NCBI RefSeq assembly: GCF_017696315.1
Contig: NZ_JAAORJ010000002.1
Location: 124,001-188,000, forward strand
Reading direction: 5' to 3'
Origin: Prochlorococcus marinus XMU1412
GTDB taxonomy: Bacteria; Cyanobacteriota; Cyanobacteriia; PCC-6307; Cyanobiaceae
DNA length: 64,000 bases
A program made the translations under genes and the position numbers. Shown here in pieces: positions 1 through 8,475 of this stretch. Each line of letters begins with the position of its first letter. Position 1 is the stretch's first letter. The notes beneath the pieces are model-generated. The model was not told where the DNA came from. It was given only the letters and a program-made list of their open reading frames with translations, and ran no database searches.

Positions 1-121
1 ATTGCATATGGACATCTTCGAAATGAATATAAAATATCGTTTTTCATATTGTAAAAACTTTTAATTTCCCTAATTCTTTTAGTATTATCTAAATAGGAAT
101 AGTATTAATCTTACAACGCAA

Positions 122-664
122 ATGTCGGGATATGTTTACCTTATTAGAGTAGGAGACCTTTATAGGATTGGGAAAACGGATAATCTTGAAAAGAAAATTA
201 AAAAATTAAAGCCAGATGAATTATTAACATCAATTATGACTAAGGAGCCAGAAACTCTTGAAGCAAGATTACTAAGAAAATATAAGTCGCAAAGAATTCC
301 TGAAACTGGTTATTTAAAGCTTTCTAAAAGACAAATTAGAGAATGTAAAAAGCAATTTGAATTAAAGGGTAGCTTACCTCACACTTTAGATGCTGAAGTT
401 TCTATAACTCTATTTGCATCTTTTTTATTGTTTTCATTAGGTTCTTTTATTTTTAATTATTTAAATTTTGGATTTGTAAGATCTATATCTTATTCTTTCG
501 GAATTGCATCTCTACCAATGGTTATATTATTTATTACAGGTAGTTTTGGCGGATACTTTTCTGAAGATTTATCTCTTTTCTCATTGTTAACTAATCGAAT
601 AAAAGGTTTATTTATTGCAATTGCAATGCTTTCAATGGCTTACTTAATTTTTAATTTAGGTTAA
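122..664 (+). CDS. GIY-YIG-like (Mug113-type) domain protein with C-terminal membrane segments
   Basis: The first ~90 residues resemble the GIY-YIG/Mug113 nuclease-like fold: YVYLIR near residue 4, YRIGKT near residue 15 and a conserved-type Glu in LEARLLRKY. Residues ~95-180 hold about three hydrophobic segments, so the protein is probably membrane-bound, which is unusual for this fold. The ATG start follows a 120-bp non-coding stretch. It converges on the next gene with a 4-bp overlap. Whether it cuts DNA cannot be judged from sequence; the fold call is moderate, the membrane call good. Confidence 0.65.
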   Translation: MSGYVYLIRVGDLYRIGKTDNLEKKIKKLKPDELLTSIMTKEPETLEARLLRKYKSQRIPETGYLKLSKRQIRECKKQFELKGSLPHTLDAEVSITLFASFLLFSLGSFIFNYLNFGFVRSISYSFGIASLPMVILFITGSFGGYFSEDLSLFSLLTNRIKGLFIAIAMLSMAYLIFNLG

Positions 665-1368
665 ATTTCATAGTTACAATTTAAGGCGATTTCAAATGGA
701 ACTGATTGAGTAGGTAATTTAAGAATAGTTGAGCATATTTCAGCAATATCTTCAGGTTGTGTCATGCTTGATTTGTCTAAAGAAGAGATATTTTGGGCCA
801 TTTTTGTATTAACCCAGCTTGGGCAAATTGCAGAAATCCTTATATTTTTATCCCAACCTTTATTTTTCATAGTTTGGCATAATCCCATCAAAGCAAACTT
901 TGAAGAAGAATAAGCGGCTAAATCACCTTTGGATCTTTTCCCACTCATTGAAACTAAAACAATAATTCTTCCTCTTCCAGATGTACATAAATGATCCCAA
1001 GAAAGCCTACATAAATGCCAAATTGCTAAAAAATTGATATTTAATGTATTTAAAATATCTTCTTCATCACCATCTTTGTATAAGAAAGGAACTTTCGATA
1101 ATACTCCAGAACAATTTATTACTGAATCAAATCCTCCAAATTCATCTACGGTATTCTTTATCCAATTTTCAGCTGTAATTTTTTTTAAAGCATCATAGTG
1201 GTTGATTATAATTTTCCCTTTTGGCCATTTTTTTGGATCAATAGCGCTTCCTTTTAATGATTCTAAATCTCTTATGCCTATACTAATTCTATTGCCTTCT
1301 TTTAATTCTTTATGTGCAATATTTAGTCCAATACCTCTGCTGGCTCCACTTATTAATATGGTTCTCAT
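661..1368 (-). CDS. Short-chain dehydrogenase/reductase (SDR)
   Basis: A classical SDR of 235 residues. The nucleotide-binding motif SGASRGIG is at residues 7-14, an NCSG variant of the NNAG motif at 85-88, catalytic Ser at ~140 and YxxxK at Tyr153/Lys157. Substrate is unknown. It lies 7 bp downstream of the lycopene cyclase on the same strand, so the two may be co-transcribed, but a carotenoid role would be only an inference from position. Confidence 0.85.
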   Translation of the reverse strand: MRTILISGASRGIGLNIAHKELKEGNRISIGIRDLESLKGSAIDPKKWPKGKIIINHYDALKKITAENWIKNTVDEFGGFDSVINCSGVLSKVPFLYKDGDEEDILNTLNINFLAIWHLCRLSWDHLCTSGRGRIIVLVSMSGKRSKGDLAAYSSSKFALMGLCQTMKNKGWDKNIRISAICPSWVNTKMAQNISSLDKSSMTQPEDIAEICSTILKLPTQSVPFEIALNCNYEI

Positions 1369-1375
1369 TTTTTAA

Positions 1376-2659
1376 CTATATGTTTGGAAATATTATCCTA
1401 AGTAACATTTTGAATTCTCTTCCATGCATAATCATAAGACCTTTCTTTACACTCCATGGAGCCTTTATAAACATTACGCACATAGCATATACAATCTCTT
1501 TTAAAGAAAGAGTATCAGTTAGAAACCCATACCATTGATTTTTAGGTAGTTGGAAAAAACTGCCAAAAAATTCTCTCAATAGTTTCTCATCAAACCTCAT
1601 GAGTTTTTCTAATCCAAATTGGTAAAGTGATTTCTTCCTAATTAATTCTTTTGACCATAAAGCTTCCCAACCTTTTCTAGCAATATGATAGGTACTCAGA
1701 TTTTTGTTTTTAATTGCTTCTGAGACTGCCTTAGCAACAAGTGGAGCTCTTCTTAAAACATTACCAATTAAATATCCAGATGCAGGATGTACCATTGAAG
1801 CAGCACCACCATATCCAAGTATTTGTTGTTTGAAATCTGGTATTGGCATATTCATGGGGAGAAATAAGCCAAGCTCTTCATGCTGCATGCTTGTGATTGA
1901 TATATTTCTATAAGAAAGTCTCTTCTCTAGTCTCTCTTTCAAATTTTCCATTGTTAGAGGATTAACTAAACCAAGAGATGTCTCTTCAAGAAAATATTTT
2001 CCATCCCCCATATCCATGGCATAAAGAAAAGTGGGAGGTTCTTTTTTTTGCTCATCGTTAAGATGGTCATTTCTATAGTCCATTAATACAAACTGCTCTT
2101 TTTTAAGTGGCGGTTTACTAAAATTACCTACTATCCCATAACAAGTTTGAACTGCTAAGGGACCACACGATTTTAATTTAAGAAAAACAGGATCATATCC
2201 TGTTGCATCTACAACTAATCTTGCAGAATAAGTCTTGCCATCTTTTGTAGTTACTGTACTTTTGTATTTTTCAAAATGTATTTTGTTCGCAAAGCCTTGA
2301 TGCCATTTAATAAGAGACTCATTGCATTCATTAAACCAATAATTGTGGAGTTTCTTCTTATCAAATAGTCCATAATCTAGTGAATGTTCAGTGGCTTTAT
2401 TCTCGTCGTCCTGTTCTTCTAAAGCTCCATGCCCAAAAAAACTTACAGTATTCTTCCATCTATATTCAAGTAAATCCTGTAGCCCGAGTTGATCAACTTC
2501 TTTCCCCCAAATGCCATATGTGTTTGGCCAAGGTTCATCTGGTCCATTTGGAGAAAGCACTTCAACATCTAATTTTTCCTTCCCTAAAGCTGAGGCAATT
2601 GCCATACCTGCAGGACCTGCACCCAAAACAAGAACATCTGGCATGTTTTCTTTTGACAT
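1376..2659 (-). CDS. crtL: Lycopene cyclase (probably the epsilon-type CrtL)
   Basis: A 427-residue FAD-dependent lycopene cyclase of the plant/cyanobacterial CrtL family. The N-terminal dinucleotide motif LGAGPAGMA starts at residue 12, and family-type segments include PNTYGIWG, DATGYDP and GGAASMVHPASGY. It cyclises lycopene ends to make beta- or alpha-carotene-type pigments. High-light Prochlorococcus carry two such genes, crtL-b and crtL-e. The neighbourhood (Fur and metY/metA nearby) matches what I recall for the epsilon enzyme of strain MED4, but sequence alone does not settle ring specificity. Confidence 0.88.
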   Translation of the reverse strand: MSKENMPDVLVLGAGPAGMAIASALGKEKLDVEVLSPNGPDEPWPNTYGIWGKEVDQLGLQDLLEYRWKNTVSFFGHGALEEQDDENKATEHSLDYGLFDKKKLHNYWFNECNESLIKWHQGFANKIHFEKYKSTVTTKDGKTYSARLVVDATGYDPVFLKLKSCGPLAVQTCYGIVGNFSKPPLKKEQFVLMDYRNDHLNDEQKKEPPTFLYAMDMGDGKYFLEETSLGLVNPLTMENLKERLEKRLSYRNISITSMQHEELGLFLPMNMPIPDFKQQILGYGGAASMVHPASGYLIGNVLRRAPLVAKAVSEAIKNKNLSTYHIARKGWEALWSKELIRKKSLYQFGLEKLMRFDEKLLREFFGSFFQLPKNQWYGFLTDTLSLKEIVYAMCVMFIKAPWSVKKGLMIMHGREFKMLLRIIFPNI

Positions 2660-2872
2660 TAAATATAAATATTATGATTAAGGAAATTTATGGAACAAAT
2701 TATTACTTCTGCGCTTAGGACTATATATTTCATCCAATACTTGTAATGAGAGTAGATTAATAATAATCAAATTACTCAATTACTAGTGACTAAGTTTTCA
2801 GTGTTTTAACAATAATTTATAAGATTACAAAATAAAAAATACTTAATAATATTTTTTTTATTATAAAAATAT

Positions 2873-3886
2873 ATGGCAAGTAAAATGATTAAAAACAAAA
2901 ACATTTTAATTACTGGAGGTAATTCGGGCATAGGGCTTTTTGCCATCATTAATTTACTGAAGACGAAAAATAATTTATACGTGGTATTAAAATCTAAATT
3001 AAGAAAAAATGAATTTCTCAAAATAATTGAGAAATATTTTAATAAAAATTACCTTAGTAAATATTTAAATATTATTGAAAATTGTGATCTTTCAGATTTA
3101 GAGAATATTAAAAAAATTAAAGATTATTTTATTAGTAAAAAGATTTTTGTAGATGTAGTTGTTTTAAATGCAGGATTACAATATACAGGCTCTTTTTACC
3201 CTAAAGTATCAAAACAATGCATAGAATTAACTTTTGCGGTAAATCATCTTGCACATTTTTACTTAGTAAATATCATAAAAGATTTTCTTAGAGATAAAGA
3301 AGAATCTAGAATCATCATTACATCATCAGATGTTCACGACCCCAAAAGTTCAGGTGGCAATATAGGAAAGAAAGCGGGACTTAATAACCTAGTTGATTTT
3401 AGAAAAAAAGTAACTGGGCAATTTTTAAATTTTAATGCTGATGAAGCTTATAAAAATAGTAAGTTATGTAATATATTGTTTGCTAAAGAACTTGAAAAAA
3501 AATTAAAAATGTCCTCTAGTAAGATTTCTGTAATTACTTGGGCTCCCGGTCTAGTAATACCAAATGATGATTCCGGTTTTTTTAGATATAGTAAACGTTT
3601 TAATCTTTTTGGATATTTCATTTTCTCTAAAGTTGCAAAAAATATTTTAGGAATTTCTGAAAGCATAGAAAATGCTGGAAATATTCTTTCTCAGATTGTC
3701 CTTGATTCAAATTTAAATAATATTGGTTACGTACATTTAAGTAATAAACTTATATCTTTTAAAAAACATAAATTAGTAGAAAGTAAGGTTAGTGATGAGG
3801 CAAATAATTCTGAGTTGGCTTCAAAACTATGGATTTTAAGTGAAGAGATTTGTAGATCATTTGGCTTTGTTACTTTCAATATTTAA
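2873..3886 (+). CDS. SDR protein resembling light-dependent protochlorophyllide reductase
   Basis: A 337-residue SDR with TGGNSGIG at residues 14-21, LNAG at 98-101 and the catalytic pair Tyr193/Lys197 in AYKNSKLCN. The spacing and the NSKLCN context are like the POR/retinol-dehydrogenase branch. It is more divergent than true POR, so I would not call it chlorophyll biosynthesis; the substrate is unknown. An alternative start is Met5. Its 3' end overlaps the convergent MscS gene by 30 bp. Confidence 0.75.
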   Translation: MASKMIKNKNILITGGNSGIGLFAIINLLKTKNNLYVVLKSKLRKNEFLKIIEKYFNKNYLSKYLNIIENCDLSDLENIKKIKDYFISKKIFVDVVVLNAGLQYTGSFYPKVSKQCIELTFAVNHLAHFYLVNIIKDFLRDKEESRIIITSSDVHDPKSSGGNIGKKAGLNNLVDFRKKVTGQFLNFNADEAYKNSKLCNILFAKELEKKLKMSSSKISVITWAPGLVIPNDDSGFFRYSKRFNLFGYFIFSKVAKNILGISESIENAGNILSQIVLDSNLNNIGYVHLSNKLISFKKHKLVESKVSDEANNSELASKLWILSEEICRSFGFVTFNI

Positions 3887-4894
3887 AGTTTGTGTTGGGA
3901 ATGCAAACTCTATATTATTAACCGCAAATTCCTCAATAATTTTTAAATTTATAGATTGTTGAGCTTCCATTGCAGCGAGATAATTATTTGTTGGGATGTA
4001 ATAAACAAGTTCAAAATTAAGACTGAAGTCACCGAAATCTGTGAAATGACATCTATCAAAAGACGCATCTTTTGTCTCTTCAACTATTTTTTTAATTATT
4101 ATTGGAATCAATTTCATAAGTTTTGGAGAGGTTTCATAAACAACTCCCAATTTATGTACTAACCTCCTTTTTTCCATTTGGGCGTAATTTGAAATTATTC
4201 CATTTGTTAGGGCGCTGTTGCTCATTACTATCACTTCTCCATTAATACTTCTTATTCTTGAGGATCTTACTCCCACTCTCTCAACCATTCCGAGGACCCC
4301 ATCAGATTTTATAAACTCACCTTTTTGAAAAGGTTTATCAAGCAAAATTGTTATATATTCAAAAAACTCCTGAACTGGATCTTTCAAAGCTAATCCTGCT
4401 CCGATACCTCCCGCACTTAGTAAAGCCCAAATAGCAGTCATTTGAACACCTATATTTTGTAAGAAAAATATTGAGCCAATAGTCCATGTTAATGCTTTTA
4501 TCAATGGAGTTAGTGAAGATACCATTGAACTAATTGAGGAATCATTGATTTTCGAGGTCGATTCTGTTAAAGATCTTATTAAAACTTTATTGAGAGCTTT
4601 TATGATGATTATTAATATAAATAATTTCAAAATATTCAATAAGACAGATATGAAAGTTATTTCATCAGCAAAAAAATAGTCAATTGAAAAATAAAATGAG
4701 AGGAGGAAACCTATAGGTTTTACAATTCCAGAAATCACCTCAAAAATAAAATCATCGAAATTTGTTTTTGTTCTTTTGGAGACTTTTTTAAAAAATATTT
4801 TTAAAAGTTTAGAAATTATTATCGACAATAAAGTTCCAACAAAAAAAATAGATATTGCCAGAAGGAAGTTTTCAGTAACTAATTTCATATTCAA
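3857..4894 (-). CDS. MscS-family mechanosensitive ion channel
   Basis: 345 residues. Several N-terminal hydrophobic segments are followed by the pore helix and beta-domain signature of MscS: AGGIGAGLALKDPVQEFF, then LLDKPFQKGEFI and VGVRSSRIRSINGEVIVMSN. The protein should sit in the plasma membrane and release solutes on hypo-osmotic shock. The neighbouring isochorismatase-like gene upstream on the same strand gives no obvious functional link. Its 3' end overlaps the 3' end of the convergent SDR gene by 30 bp. Confidence 0.88.
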   Translation of the reverse strand: MNMKLVTENFLLAISIFFVGTLLSIIISKLLKIFFKKVSKRTKTNFDDFIFEVISGIVKPIGFLLSFYFSIDYFFADEITFISVLLNILKLFILIIIIKALNKVLIRSLTESTSKINDSSISSMVSSLTPLIKALTWTIGSIFFLQNIGVQMTAIWALLSAGGIGAGLALKDPVQEFFEYITILLDKPFQKGEFIKSDGVLGMVERVGVRSSRIRSINGEVIVMSNSALTNGIISNYAQMEKRRLVHKLGVVYETSPKLMKLIPIIIKKIVEETKDASFDRCHFTDFGDFSLNFELVYYIPTNNYLAAMEAQQSINLKIIEEFAVNNIEFAFPTQTLNIESNKAK

Positions 4895-4966
4895 ATAAAC
4901 CCTAAAAATTTATCTCTAATAAAATTTTAAATTATCTCTAAACAACAAACCAGTCTTTATTTTTCT

Positions 4967-5536
4967 TTAACTAATTATTATATTTCTAATTTCTTTAAAT
5001 TCTTTTCTATCCGCAGTTTTGCATAATTCAAAAATTATTGATTCAGTTGTTGTTAAGATCGCCCCACTCTTAGTCATTCTTTGTAAGGCTATTTCATGAT
5101 CTATCCTATTTCGACTTCCCATGGCATCTGATATGAGAATAACTTCAAATCCTTTTTGTATACAATCTAAGACAGTTTGTTGAATACAAATATGAGTTTC
5201 GATCCCACAAACTATCAAATTTGTAATTTTCTTATTTTTAAGTTCTTTTAAAAATTCTTGTATATTAGCTAAGCTAAATTCCATTTTCTCAACTTTTTTA
5301 AATCCATTTTTGGGCAATAATTCAGGTATCGTTGCACCCAATTTGCAGGGGTTCTGCTCAGATAAAAAAATGTTTTCTTCTAAAATTTGATAGGCTTCTA
5401 TTAGCTTTTTGATGTTTTTGGTTATTGAATCCTTGTTAAATATTGCTCTTAGAATTTTTTCCTGAACATCTATTATTAGTAAAGCATTCACTTTTGGTGA
5501 TAGTTTGTAAAAAGATTTTTCATGCCCCTTCATCAT
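4967..5536 (-). CDS. Isochorismatase-family cysteine hydrolase
   Basis: A 189-residue alpha/beta hydrolase of the isochorismatase/nicotinamidase superfamily. The triad is visible: Asp23 in LIIDVQEKI, Lys84 in EKMEFS and nucleophile Cys117 in GIETHICIQQT, followed by ILISDAMGSR. The short form resembles the YcaC-like hydrolases whose substrate is unassigned. Start may be Met1 or Met2. It stands alone between the MscS gene and the divergent Fur-type regulator. Confidence 0.82.
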   Translation of the reverse strand: MMKGHEKSFYKLSPKVNALLIIDVQEKILRAIFNKDSITKNIKKLIEAYQILEENIFLSEQNPCKLGATIPELLPKNGFKKVEKMEFSLANIQEFLKELKNKKITNLIVCGIETHICIQQTVLDCIQKGFEVILISDAMGSRNRIDHEIALQRMTKSGAILTTTESIIFELCKTADRKEFKEIRNIIIS

Positions 5537-5653
5537 GTGTATTTAAAGATATATTCAACATAGTATTTTGAACAACTTTAGTAAACATTTTAAAGCAAAA
5601 AGTTGTTTTACTCTCATCTAGAGTTATTATTGAGAATAGCCGTGGGTTAATTA

Positions 5654-6106
5654 TTGTCATTATCCTCTCAATACAATGTCATCACATCTCCTCTCGGAGA
5701 CGGTTTACATAAAGATGGGAAGAGGTTAACTCCTCAAAGGCTTAAGGTTCTTAATTTATTTGAAAATATTGGTTCTGGGAAGCATCTTAGTGCTGAAGAG
5801 GTACATGAAAAGTTAGTTAAATCAAGCTCCAAAGTTTCACTTGCAACAATTTATAGAACTTTAAGACTTTTAGTGCAAATGGGTTTGCTTCATGAATTAG
5901 AACTCAGTGAGGGCGGGCACAGATATGAGTTGCTTAGTAATGACACTCCTGATCATCATCATTTAATTTGTATTAGGTGTGGTAGAACAGAAGAATTCGA
6001 AAATGAAGAAGTTTTAGAAGCAGGCAAAGTTGCAGCAAAAATAAATGGGTTTAAACTAATTGAATCTTCTTTAAACGTAAGAGCTATATGTCCTAATTGC
6101 ATTTAA
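5654..6106 (+). CDS. fur: Fur-family metal-dependent transcriptional regulator
   Basis: 150 residues, starting at TTG. An N-terminal winged helix (RLTPQRLKVL, ATIYRTLRLL) is followed by the metal-binding dimerisation domain with HHHLICIRCG (His101-103, Cys106, Cys109) and a terminal CPNC (Cys146/Cys149), giving two CxxC zinc-type pairs. Fur proteins repress iron-uptake genes; Zur and PerR relatives look similar and cannot be excluded by eye. The upstream region (5537-5653) is shared with the divergent isochorismatase gene. Confidence 0.88.
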   Translation: MSLSSQYNVITSPLGDGLHKDGKRLTPQRLKVLNLFENIGSGKHLSAEEVHEKLVKSSSKVSLATIYRTLRLLVQMGLLHELELSEGGHRYELLSNDTPDHHHLICIRCGRTEEFENEEVLEAGKVAAKINGFKLIESSLNVRAICPNCI

Positions 6107-6115
6107 CAGATTTTA

Positions 6116-7048
6116 TTAACTTAAACTCCCTCCGCAACTTGATCCTGCACCTGCAGTACAGGCAAAACAATGTTCTTTTACAGCTACCCTGTAGTCAAAA
6201 GTAAAGGACTCATCCAATAGATCAAAAAGTGTCTTTGGTCCTTTATTCTCTCGGAAATTTATCTGTTGATTAAAGTCACAATCGTAAATTTCTCCAAGCC
6301 AATTTACACTAATAGTTTTTTTGCACATAAGATTTTCTAAATTATTTTCATTAAAATTTTCTTTTAGTAATTTGTAATAAATATTTAGTTTCCCTTCCCT
6401 TCTTAGAGATTCTTGATATCTATTAATTGGCATATTAGTTATCGTGTATAAGTTATTAAAAACAATATTATATTTTTCGAATAGTATTTTTTTATAATCT
6501 TTTTCCAATATTTTCTGAGAAGGTGGAAGAATTGGGCTTACAGGATTGTAAACAAGATTTAATTGCAATCCATTTTCTTTCTTTCCATACCCTAGATCAT
6601 TAAGAATTTTTATAGCATTAATACTTTTTTCAAAAACCCCAAGACCCCTTTGCAACTCAACATTATCTTTTTCATAACATGGTAGCGAAGCAGTAACTAT
6701 TACTTTATTCTTTGCAAGAAATTGAGGAAGATCTCTATAACCTTCTTCAAAGAAAATTGTTAAATTGCATCTATCAATAATATCAACTTGTTTTGTGCTC
6801 AAACTAGCTATTAGGTTTTTAAATTCTGGGTGCAGTTCTGGCGCGCCACCTGTTATATCTAAAGTCTTGATTTTGTACTTATCAATTATTTTTGGAATGA
6901 GAGATATTATTTCATTGGACATCTTTTCAGTCCTTAAAGGACTTGAATTAACATGACAATGCTTACAAGCCTGATTGCATTTATAACCTATATTGATTTG
7001 CAATGTTTCTATAGGTTCTTTATATATTGAGGGGAATTTTTCTTTCAT
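6116..7048 (-). CDS. arsS: Radical SAM protein of the ArsS (arsenosugar biosynthesis) type
   Basis: 310 residues. The radical-SAM cluster motif CX3CX2C is at Cys24/Cys28/Cys31 (CNQACKHCH). The Cys-rich C-terminus FACTAGAGSSCGG with Cys294, 297 and 305, plus NWLGEIYDCDFN, matches the radical SAM/Cys-rich family that includes ArsS of arsenosugar biosynthesis. ArsS is thought to add a 5'-deoxyadenosyl group to methylated arsenic. No arsM or other ars gene is visible nearby, so the arsenic role rests on family resemblance. It converges on the Fur-type gene. Confidence 0.8.
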   Translation of the reverse strand: MKEKFPSIYKEPIETLQINIGYKCNQACKHCHVNSSPLRTEKMSNEIISLIPKIIDKYKIKTLDITGGAPELHPEFKNLIASLSTKQVDIIDRCNLTIFFEEGYRDLPQFLAKNKVIVTASLPCYEKDNVELQRGLGVFEKSINAIKILNDLGYGKKENGLQLNLVYNPVSPILPPSQKILEKDYKKILFEKYNIVFNNLYTITNMPINRYQESLRREGKLNIYYKLLKENFNENNLENLMCKKTISVNWLGEIYDCDFNQQINFRENKGPKTLFDLLDESFTFDYRVAVKEHCFACTAGAGSSCGGSLS

Positions 7049-7088
7049 AGATCTATTATTTATAAATTGTCATTTGAAAATTCAAAAG

Positions 7089-8309
7089 TCAACTATTTTT
7101 TTTAAAGTTTGATCTCTTATTAGCAAGTTCAATAAACCAACTTATATATTCTTTGGGACCATTTTGAAAAATCAAGTCAAACTTTAAGTTGTCATAAAGA
7201 TCACTGATCCCTTTTAAACCAGTTTTTTTTGTAGAAGGTCTTTCAACTTCACCGGAACTACTATCTACAAAAATTATTTTATTATTAATGCCAAATTCAT
7301 TCCCTAATATTTGTATAAATTCTAAAAAAGATCTGTCACTTCCTCCTCTCAAAAAACTCTTTTCACCATTATTTTTTTTTGATGTTATTGTGTCACCAAC
7401 TCCTACAATTAAAGGCATATCTACTGTTTGAATGGTACTTTTGCATAAATCAATTTTTCCCGCAATAGAATTTGGAGAGTTTCTAAAATTAAAATTACTT
7501 CCAAAAGGAGCTTTACCAGTTTTATCCTCAATAAATTTATTTAAAAGAAATAAGACTCCAGAATCTTTAACTGCTCCTTTAATAAGTAATTGTATGTCTG
7601 TTGATCCAATATCATCTTTAGAAGAAAGTTTAATTCTTTCTTTACCATTTTTATTTCCTAAATTTGGTGAAATATGCAGGAAAAATGAGTTTTTAAGGCC
7701 TTCGGATTCAGCTTTAAAGATGATTTCATTCATCATTTTTTCAAAACTAATTTGAATAAGCTTTCTTTTATCAGAATCATTTTTAACTAAATCAAATAGG
7801 CTATTGAAATTAATCGTTGGCGAAAAGCGTGTTTCGCATATTGATTTTACTGCGTGAAAATTGATATCTTCTTGGCTAAGTTTAGGAAAAATATTCTTAA
7901 CTATAAAATTAAATTTTGGTCTTATTAGACAGGGTACTTTAGATAAAAAATTTAGTTCTTTTTCTGAGACTCCTTCAAAACTTATTTTACCATTGTTGTC
8001 TTGATACTCTACTCCACAGGCGGCTAAACCTCTTAAATATAGTTCTTTGTTTTTTGGCTCAGTAGTGCTTCTTAAACTCCTTTCTATTATTCTGTTAACA
8101 CCTCTTGGACCTTCATGTTCCCCGCAAGTTAATACAAAGAATTCCTCTGCAAATTTTTTTACTGCATAGATATAATTTGATTCTAATTCTCTAGTCATTG
8201 GATCTTTAACTAAAGGGATACAAACTCCATCAATGTCTTGAATAATTAAGATATTTTTAGAAGAAATTAATTGTTTTTGTGCCTTTAAATTACTTGCCAT
8301 ATATTCCAT
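7089..8309 (-). CDS. stpA: Glucosylglycerol 3-phosphatase
   Basis: 406 residues with an N-terminal HAD-type DxDG motif (QDIDGVC, Asp25/Asp27) and a long C-terminal part matching cyanobacterial StpA/GgpP. The enzyme dephosphorylates glucosylglycerol-phosphate, the last step in making the osmoprotectant glucosylglycerol. The synthase gene ggpS is not in this window. A second start, Met4, is possible. It is divergent from the 502-residue gene at 8476, with which it shares a 166-bp upstream region. Confidence 0.82.
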   Translation of the reverse strand: MEYMASNLKAQKQLISSKNILIIQDIDGVCIPLVKDPMTRELESNYIYAVKKFAEEFFVLTCGEHEGPRGVNRIIERSLRSTTEPKNKELYLRGLAACGVEYQDNNGKISFEGVSEKELNFLSKVPCLIRPKFNFIVKNIFPKLSQEDINFHAVKSICETRFSPTINFNSLFDLVKNDSDKRKLIQISFEKMMNEIIFKAESEGLKNSFFLHISPNLGNKNGKERIKLSSKDDIGSTDIQLLIKGAVKDSGVLFLLNKFIEDKTGKAPFGSNFNFRNSPNSIAGKIDLCKSTIQTVDMPLIVGVGDTITSKKNNGEKSFLRGGSDRSFLEFIQILGNEFGINNKIIFVDSSSGEVERPSTKKTGLKGISDLYDNLKFDLIFQNGPKEYISWFIELANKRSNFKKNS

Positions 8310-8475
8310 ATTTATAATTATTTGTTTTTTAATTTAATTCCTATATCTGAGTGAAATTATAAATTAAAAAATTCAATATTTACAATAAATAATTTGCTAT
8401 GGTCAAGAATTGCTTTAATGTAGAAAAATGTTGGTATGGGTTAGAAATTAAAAAAATTATCAAGAATTTCCAAAA

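Noticed and set aside
2380-2718. 112-codon frame antisense to lycopene cyclase
   Set aside because: Shadow of a clear gene; no ribosome-binding site or motif.
2873-3886. Protochlorophyllide oxidoreductase itself
   Set aside because: SDR motifs are shared but the sequence is too divergent to assign the substrate.
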